NCBI GenBank assembly: GCA_937873665.1
Contig: CALMYW010000202.1
Span: 1 to 64,000, forward strand
Source: an uncultured Sphingorhabdus sp.
GTDB taxonomy: Bacteria > Pseudomonadota > Alphaproteobacteria > Sphingomonadales > Sphingomonadaceae
Length of the DNA: 64,000 nt
Reading direction: 5' to 3'
Both the position numbers and the translations under genes were made by a program. The notes under the pieces are model-generated. The model made no database searches. It was not told the DNA's origin and worked only from the letters and a program-made list of their open reading frames with translations. The first letter of the stretch is position 1. Every line of letters begins with the position of its first letter. Shown in pieces: positions 63,140-64,000 of the stretch.

Positions 63140-64000
63140 CTCCGTGAAAGAGCGTCAAAAGCTTGAAGTGCTGCTTTGCGCCCAGCTCTAATAGCGCCAT
63201 CCATTGAACTTGGATGAAGCTCAGCCATATCGGTGCCTGACCAGTGTATTCGGCCCATCGACATTCGGGAAGCGGCGCCCCAGCGAGTAAGAAAACCTGG
63301 AGGATAGGGCGAGACGCATGACAGAGTCCATTCGTCGACGCTTCCCCAGTCGACCTCATGATATTGGTCGAAATGGAGTGCCTCGTCTCCGAACGCTCTG
63401 GCATAAATCTTTGCCAGTTCGCGGCCCGCCTCGCCCGTATCAGTGGTTAACGCACCTTCGCGTACGAAGCAGATTAGGATTCCAACGGACGCGTCCGGTG
63501 GGGAGTTATCTGCTGACCATAGCAAAGCACCGCCAATATCAAGCACCTGACCATTGAACCCTCCCTCGCGCCAAAAGGGGCGTGAATAGACATGGGTTGC
63601 TTTGCGCATGCGGGCATTGATCGGCCAGGCAGTGTGCATTTCTGCCCGGTCAGGTGGGAGAGAGGGGGTGAATTGGATGTTGCGAGCTACAACTTGGCTT
63701 GGGCTGAAGATAACCTCACGGGCGCGTATAGTTCCCCGATCAGTATGAAGTTCGACTATGTCTTGATCCCAACCAACGAGCTTTCGTACGGGAGTGCTTA
63801 AAATGATCTTTCCCTGTAATTGATTGGCCATTTTCGCAGACAGAGCCCACGATCCGCCCACCAACCGTTTTTCCTGCGCACCATTCTTCATAGATTCAAG
63901 CCGGGCGAGATCGCATTCAAACGAATTGATTAGCGTTAGGTAGTGCAACAATCCTAGCTTTTCCGGCGGCGCACCATAGGTCAACGTGGTCGAGAGGAAG
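63136..64000 (-). CDS. Flavin monoamine oxidase family, C-terminal part (cut by window edge)
   Basis: The frame runs open through the right edge, so only the last 287 or so codons are seen. They match the C-terminal part of amine oxidases: ARLESMKNGAQEKRLVGGS, the FAD-binding end GRIHWSGTDMAELHPSSMDGAIRAGRKAA and ASRMSMG. The family oxidises primary amines to imines and aldehydes with H2O2. The N-terminal FAD-binding part lies outside the window. Its stop overlaps the start of the DAO-type gene. Confidence 0.88.
   Translation of the reverse strand, partial: FLSTTLTYGAPPEKLGLLHYLTLINSFECDLARLESMKNGAQEKRLVGGSWALSAKMANQLQGKIILSTPVRKLVGWDQDIVELHTDRGTIRAREVIFSPSQVVARNIQFTPSLPPDRAEMHTAWPINARMRKATHVYSRPFWREGGFNGQVLDIGGALLWSADNSPPDASVGILICFVREGALTTDTGEAGRELAKIYARAFGDEALHFDQYHEVDWGSVDEWTLSCVSPYPPGFLTRWGAASRMSMGRIHWSGTDMAELHPSSMDGAIRAGRKAALQAFDALSRR

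Overview
The window looks like a chromosomal segment of an aerobic alphaproteobacterium of the sphingomonad group (Sphingopyxis/Sphingorhabdus-like). This is inferred from the rRNA tail with a tRNA-fMet behind it, the alphaproteobacterial gene orders (rnd-lptC-lptA-lptB-rpoN, rpmI-rplT-pheS-pheT, hom-glpX), several TonB-dependent receptors, and dispersed short palindromic repeats of the type common between sphingomonad genes. No plasmid origin, prophage, insertion sequence or CRISPR array was seen.

Layout. 1-780: end of an rRNA operon (23S tail, 5S, terminator, tRNA-fMet) and a stray copy of the tRNA 3' end. 816-9582: FNR-type oxygen sensor and the complete cbb3 oxidase locus ccoNOQP-GHIS, including the tiny ccoQ and ccoS, plus a Cys-rich secreted mini-protein. 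9798-12973: a microaerobic group (usp, DUF2892, ompW on one strand, hemN on the other) around an FNR box. 12977-22153: housekeeping genes (tlyA, sppA, nadE, prs, hisN-like), two tandem AraC paralogues and a mini-ORF transcript with an extreme Shine-Dalgarno. 22377-27021: rpmI-rplT-pheST, split by a GIY-YIG nuclease gene flanked by palindromic repeats. 27105-36544: S41 peptidase, two TonB receptors with a TetR regulator and a PiuC-type hydroxylase, and prfC. 36656-51509: molybdoenzyme, glpK, rpoN and the lpt genes, a double cold-shock protein, dps, 3-hydroxyacyl-CoA dehydrogenase, hom and glpX. 51506-54019: small detoxification and editing genes and the glutathione-dependent formaldehyde dehydrogenase. 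54104-57821: copper-uptake operon (DUF2946, PCu(A)C, SCO, TonB copper receptor). 58332-64000: a catabolic cluster, by eye more AT-rich (MFS, TetR, PhyH dioxygenase, Rid-family protein, two FAD amine/amino-acid oxidoreductases, the last cut by the window edge).

How it fits together. The strongest theme is low-oxygen respiration. The FNR-type regulator sits beside the cbb3 operon, which carries a perfect FNR palindrome. A second FNR box serves usp/ompW and hemN (oxygen-independent heme synthesis). The copper operon supplies the metal that cbb3 needs and has a possible, imperfect FNR box of its own. The second theme is iron: a Fur-box-like site before a catecholate-type receptor, with PiuC nearby. 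The third is the right-hand catabolic cluster, whose substrate cannot be read from sequence.

The observations most worth following are the mini-ORF transcript at 14479-14624, the GIY-YIG gene between repeats at 23049-23570, the Cys-rich protein at the end of the cco operon, and the amine-oxidase/Rid/PhyH cluster.
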